From NCBI RefSeq assembly GCF_029051645.1, contig NZ_JAACFS010000003.1, forward strand, positions 186,001 through 250,000: a DNA stretch of 64,000 nt. The letters run 5' to 3'. This DNA comes from Bradyrhizobium sp. CSA112. GTDB lineage: Bacteria; Pseudomonadota; Alphaproteobacteria; Rhizobiales; Xanthobacteraceae. Numbering within the stretch: the first letter of the stretch is position 1; the number at the start of each line of letters is the position of its first letter. The notes below the pieces were generated by a model that saw only the letters and a list, made by a program, of their open reading frames with translations, was not told the origin of the DNA and searched no databases. The position numbers were made by a program, and so were the translations under genes. Shown here in pieces: positions 61,576 through 64,000 of this stretch.

Positions 61576-64000
61576 ATGCGGCCTTCGCGGCGCGAGTTTT
61601 TGACCTGGGTGTCGGCGAGCGGCATTGCGCTCAGCCTTTCGCGTCTAGACTCGGCGGAGGCCGCCGGCTTGCCCCCGCGTGCGTCGCTTCCGGGGCGTGC
61701 GAACTGGAATCCGGCCGCCAATGGCGCGGGCCGGGTCGATGGCGTCGCCAAGGTTATCGGCGCGAAGCTTTACGCATCCGACTTCCGTGCGGCCGACCTT
61801 CCGGGCTGGCCGGCGAGTACATCGCACGCAATGCTCATCCGCGCACCGGATGCCACGCATGTCTATGTGGGAATGGACCTCGGCCGGCTCAGCGGTGCGT
61901 TGAAGCCATCCGTGGTGGTGACCGCGGCCGATCTCGCGAAGATCGGCACGCGCGTTCCCGAATTCTACACCGGCGATCTGTTCTGCCCGCTGGGCAAGAC
62001 GCCGCTCTATCTGGGGCAACCGGTCGCACTGTTGATCTTCGAGACGTTCGATGCCTTCGATCAGGCGCGTCTTGCATTGCGCGATGGAAAGTTCGTGAGG
62101 TTCGGCGAGGAGACCGGCCCCGTCGCGATGCCGGCTTACGGCGCGTATCGGTTTACGCGCGTCGCCGGTGCGACGCCGGACGCGCCCGACGTCTATTCGC
62201 CGATCCAGGCCGGCTGGGTCCGCCCCGGGCGCTCGCAGAACTCGCCGCTGCCGATATGGTCGCCGGCCGCAAAGGACACCGAAGCTTCCTATGCCAAGGC
62301 GGCGATCCATGGCGAACGGATCCGCGCTGAGCTCGCGGCCAAAAATTCGAACCTTCTGGTGCTGGATCGCGAGTTCGAGACGCAATCGGTCGATCCGATG
62401 TTCCTCGAGCCGGAATCCGGTCTCGCCTGGTACAGCAGCAACAACGAAAGCCTCGAACTGGTTCTTGGCGTGCAGTCTCCTTACGAAGCGGCGGAGTCGA
62501 TCGCGCATCTGCTTGGTGAGGCCCGCGCTCCTTTCAAGCCGGCGCGGATCAATACCCAGTTCACCCATATGGGCGGCGGCTTCGGCGGACGCGATCATAC
62601 ACCATTCGTGCTGTACGTGGCGCTGGCGGCGATGTTCTTTGCTGGGCATCCGGTCCGGCTGGCGCACGATCGCTATCAGCAGTTTCAGGGTGGCATCAAG
62701 CGCCACGCCTTCAAGATGCGGTCGCGGATCGGGGTCGATCGGTCGACCGGAAAAATTCAGGCCTTCGCCGCGGATCATGTTCTCGATGGCGGCGGGCTGG
62801 CCAATTTCTCGGTCAATGTGGCGACCGTCGGCGCGACCGCCGCGATCGGCATCTATGATGTGCCGAAGGTCGACGTGACCACGGTTGCCGTTCATTCGCG
62901 CGGAGTGACCGCGGGATCGATGCGCGGTTACGGCACGCTGCAAACGATGACGGCGCTCGAAGTACTGATTGATGAGGTAGCGGCCGCCTTACCGCTCGAC
63001 CCGATCGAGTTCCGCCGGCGCAATGCGCTCGCGTCCAAGGGCCGGACCTTGACCGGTAATCCCTACGGCGTTTCGATCCGCACCACTGAAATCCTCGACA
63101 AGCTCGAAAAGCATCCGATCTGGCAGCAGCGCGCGCAGCAGAAATCGGGCGCGGCGCAGGGCAGGCTCGTCGGTACCGGTGTTGCGTGTGTAACCAAGGA
63201 CTATGGCACCGGGGCCGATTGTTCGCTTGGTCGTGTCGAACTGTCCCCCGACGGCAAGATCACGATCTATTGCGATCATACCGAGATGGGCAACGGCATC
63301 GGCACCGCGCTTGCCAATAGGGTCGCGATCCATCTCGGTGCGGTCGCTGACGAAGTCTCGGTGGCGCGTGTCGACACGTATGATGCCCTCGGATTGGTTA
63401 CATCGGGTGATCCCTACACGACGGACCAGAAGACACAGGATGCTGCGGAGAAGAATCCGCGCTGGGTGCCGGCGATCAGCTCGGCGACCAGTGCCTCGAT
63501 CGGCGCACATGTCGGCACCCACTCGGCCGCCGAAGCCGCGCGCGTCATCTTCCGTTTCGGCCTGTGGCCAGCCGCATTGGAATTGTGGCGCATTGCTGCG
63601 AACGATCCGCGCGTAAAGGATTGGGCGAAGGCGCAATGGATGGATGGGCAACTCGTCATGTCCGGTCTCACGCCATTGCCGCTGCCGGCGTTGGCCGCGA
63701 AGGCGCATGCGCGCAATTTCGTGACCGGGGCAGTGGCTCACAGCTTCTCCCGCTGGGAATGGTCGCGCGCCCGCTTTCCGCTTTTTGGCGAACAGTATCG
63801 CGCGGAGATCGACGCGCTGGCCTTGCGCAGGGGCAACGGCAAGTTCGAACGCATCAACCGCGTCAGCGTCAAATTCCCGCCGACCGACAACAACCGGATC
63901 GGCACCACCTATACCTCGATGTGCGGCACGCTGGTCCGCATCGAGATCGAGCGCGCCACCGGCGCGCTGCGCATTGCCAAGGCCTACAGCGTATTCGAAT
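61576..64000 (+). CDS. Tat-exported molybdenum hydroxylase large subunit, 5' part
   Basis: The frame is open from ATG 61576 to the window end (808 codons) and continues beyond it. It starts with a Tat signal (PSRREFLTWVSASGIAL), then GRVDGVAKVIGAKLYASDF, a middle block QFTHMGGGFGGRDHTPFVLYVALAA, SRGVTAGSMRGYGTLQTMTALEVLIDEVAA and DHTEMGNGIGTALANRV, all conserved in xanthine dehydrogenase-family molybdopterin subunits. The signal implies export of the folded, cofactor-loaded enzyme. The partner 2Fe-2S gene is not upstream and may lie downstream. The substrate may be an aldehyde or heterocycle. Confidence 0.87.
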   Translation, partial: MRPSRREFLTWVSASGIALSLSRLDSAEAAGLPPRASLPGRANWNPAANGAGRVDGVAKVIGAKLYASDFRAADLPGWPASTSHAMLIRAPDATHVYVGMDLGRLSGALKPSVVVTAADLAKIGTRVPEFYTGDLFCPLGKTPLYLGQPVALLIFETFDAFDQARLALRDGKFVRFGEETGPVAMPAYGAYRFTRVAGATPDAPDVYSPIQAGWVRPGRSQNSPLPIWSPAAKDTEASYAKAAIHGERIRAELAAKNSNLLVLDREFETQSVDPMFLEPESGLAWYSSNNESLELVLGVQSPYEAAESIAHLLGEARAPFKPARINTQFTHMGGGFGGRDHTPFVLYVALAAMFFAGHPVRLAHDRYQQFQGGIKRHAFKMRSRIGVDRSTGKIQAFAADHVLDGGGLANFSVNVATVGATAAIGIYDVPKVDVTTVAVHSRGVTAGSMRGYGTLQTMTALEVLIDEVAAALPLDPIEFRRRNALASKGRTLTGNPYGVSIRTTEILDKLEKHPIWQQRAQQKSGAAQGRLVGTGVACVTKDYGTGADCSLGRVELSPDGKITIYCDHTEMGNGIGTALANRVAIHLGAVADEVSVARVDTYDALGLVTSGDPYTTDQKTQDAAEKNPRWVPAISSATSASIGAHVGTHSAAEAARVIFRFGLWPAALELWRIAANDPRVKDWAKAQWMDGQLVMSGLTPLPLPALAAKAHARNFVTGAVAHSFSRWEWSRARFPLFGEQYRAEIDALALRRGNGKFERINRVSVKFPPTDNNRIGTTYTSMCGTLVRIEIERATGALRIAKAYSVFE

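Noticed and set aside
61645..62943. 432-codon open frame on the minus strand
   Set aside because: Shadow of the molybdenum hydroxylase gene; composition (many Arg, His, Glu, Gly) is not protein-like.

Overview
The window looks like chromosomal DNA of a GC-rich alphaproteobacterium of the Bradyrhizobium / Rhodopseudomonas / Afipia group (Nitrobacteraceae). The evidence is protein-level resemblance (ferredoxin-NADP reductase, phasin, cold-shock protein, small conserved hypotheticals), and the dominance of solute-binding-protein transporters, CoxL-type molybdenum hydroxylases and FCD/LacI/Crp regulators typical of soil catabolic generalists. No rRNA, tRNA, CRISPR array or complete mobile element was seen.

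Layout. 1-7.1 kb: end of a GFA protein, a family III CoA-transferase, a Fic protein with a striking repeat-rich leader, an FMN alpha-hydroxy-acid oxidase, a phasin and several small proteins. 8.2-9.7 kb: a Tat-exported acetamidase/formamidase preceded by two palindromes. 9.8-14.1 kb: a catabolic operon (phytanoyl-CoA-dioxygenase-like, MFS, sugar isomerase-like) divergent from a LacI regulator, with two tandem LacI-type operators between them. 14.7-15.9 kb: a prokaryotic glutamate-receptor-like channel. 16.0-17.4 kb: a graveyard of fragments (TRAP DctM, carboxymuconolactone decarboxylase, TRAP DctP, SulP STAS).

17.5-27.6 kb is the most interesting part: a divergent module. The minus strand carries a DUF971 protein, a Crp/Fnr regulator, a binding protein with a NosL-like C-terminus, a permease and an ATPase of the taurine/nitrate type, and a small protein. 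The plus strand carries a YeiH-type putative sulfate exporter, fpr, an AprA/FrdA-type flavoprotein, a 2x[4Fe-4S] ferredoxin and a HEAT-repeat protein. I read it as a candidate import-redox-export system for a sulfur (or related) compound; the substrate is not known.

28-34.8 kb: cold-shock protein, a frameshifted gene, and a dipeptide/nickel-type ABC operon whose binding protein is split at an A8 run. 34.9-35.2 kb: IS1182-like remnant. 35.3-44.3 kb: two-component flavin monooxygenase, a polysaccharide-deacetylase/LLM-flavoprotein pair, a three-subunit molybdenum hydroxylase and a zinc alcohol dehydrogenase. 44.5-49.0 kb: ABC importer coupled to a metallophosphodiesterase. 49.2-51.3 kb: Bug-type binding protein, MATE remnant, Crp regulator. 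51.4-55.9 kb: GntR-TRAP-cyclase operon. 56.0-60.3 kb: IorAB-type molybdenum hydroxylase operon with a ModA-like protein and a frameshifted Bug protein. 60.5-64.0 kb: a secreted hypothetical protein and a Tat-exported molybdenum hydroxylase running off the window.

Frameshifts and gene fragments are frequent. Some lie at short homopolymers (A8, GG) and could be sequencing errors; others (a 13-bp duplication, truncated fragments) look like real decay.
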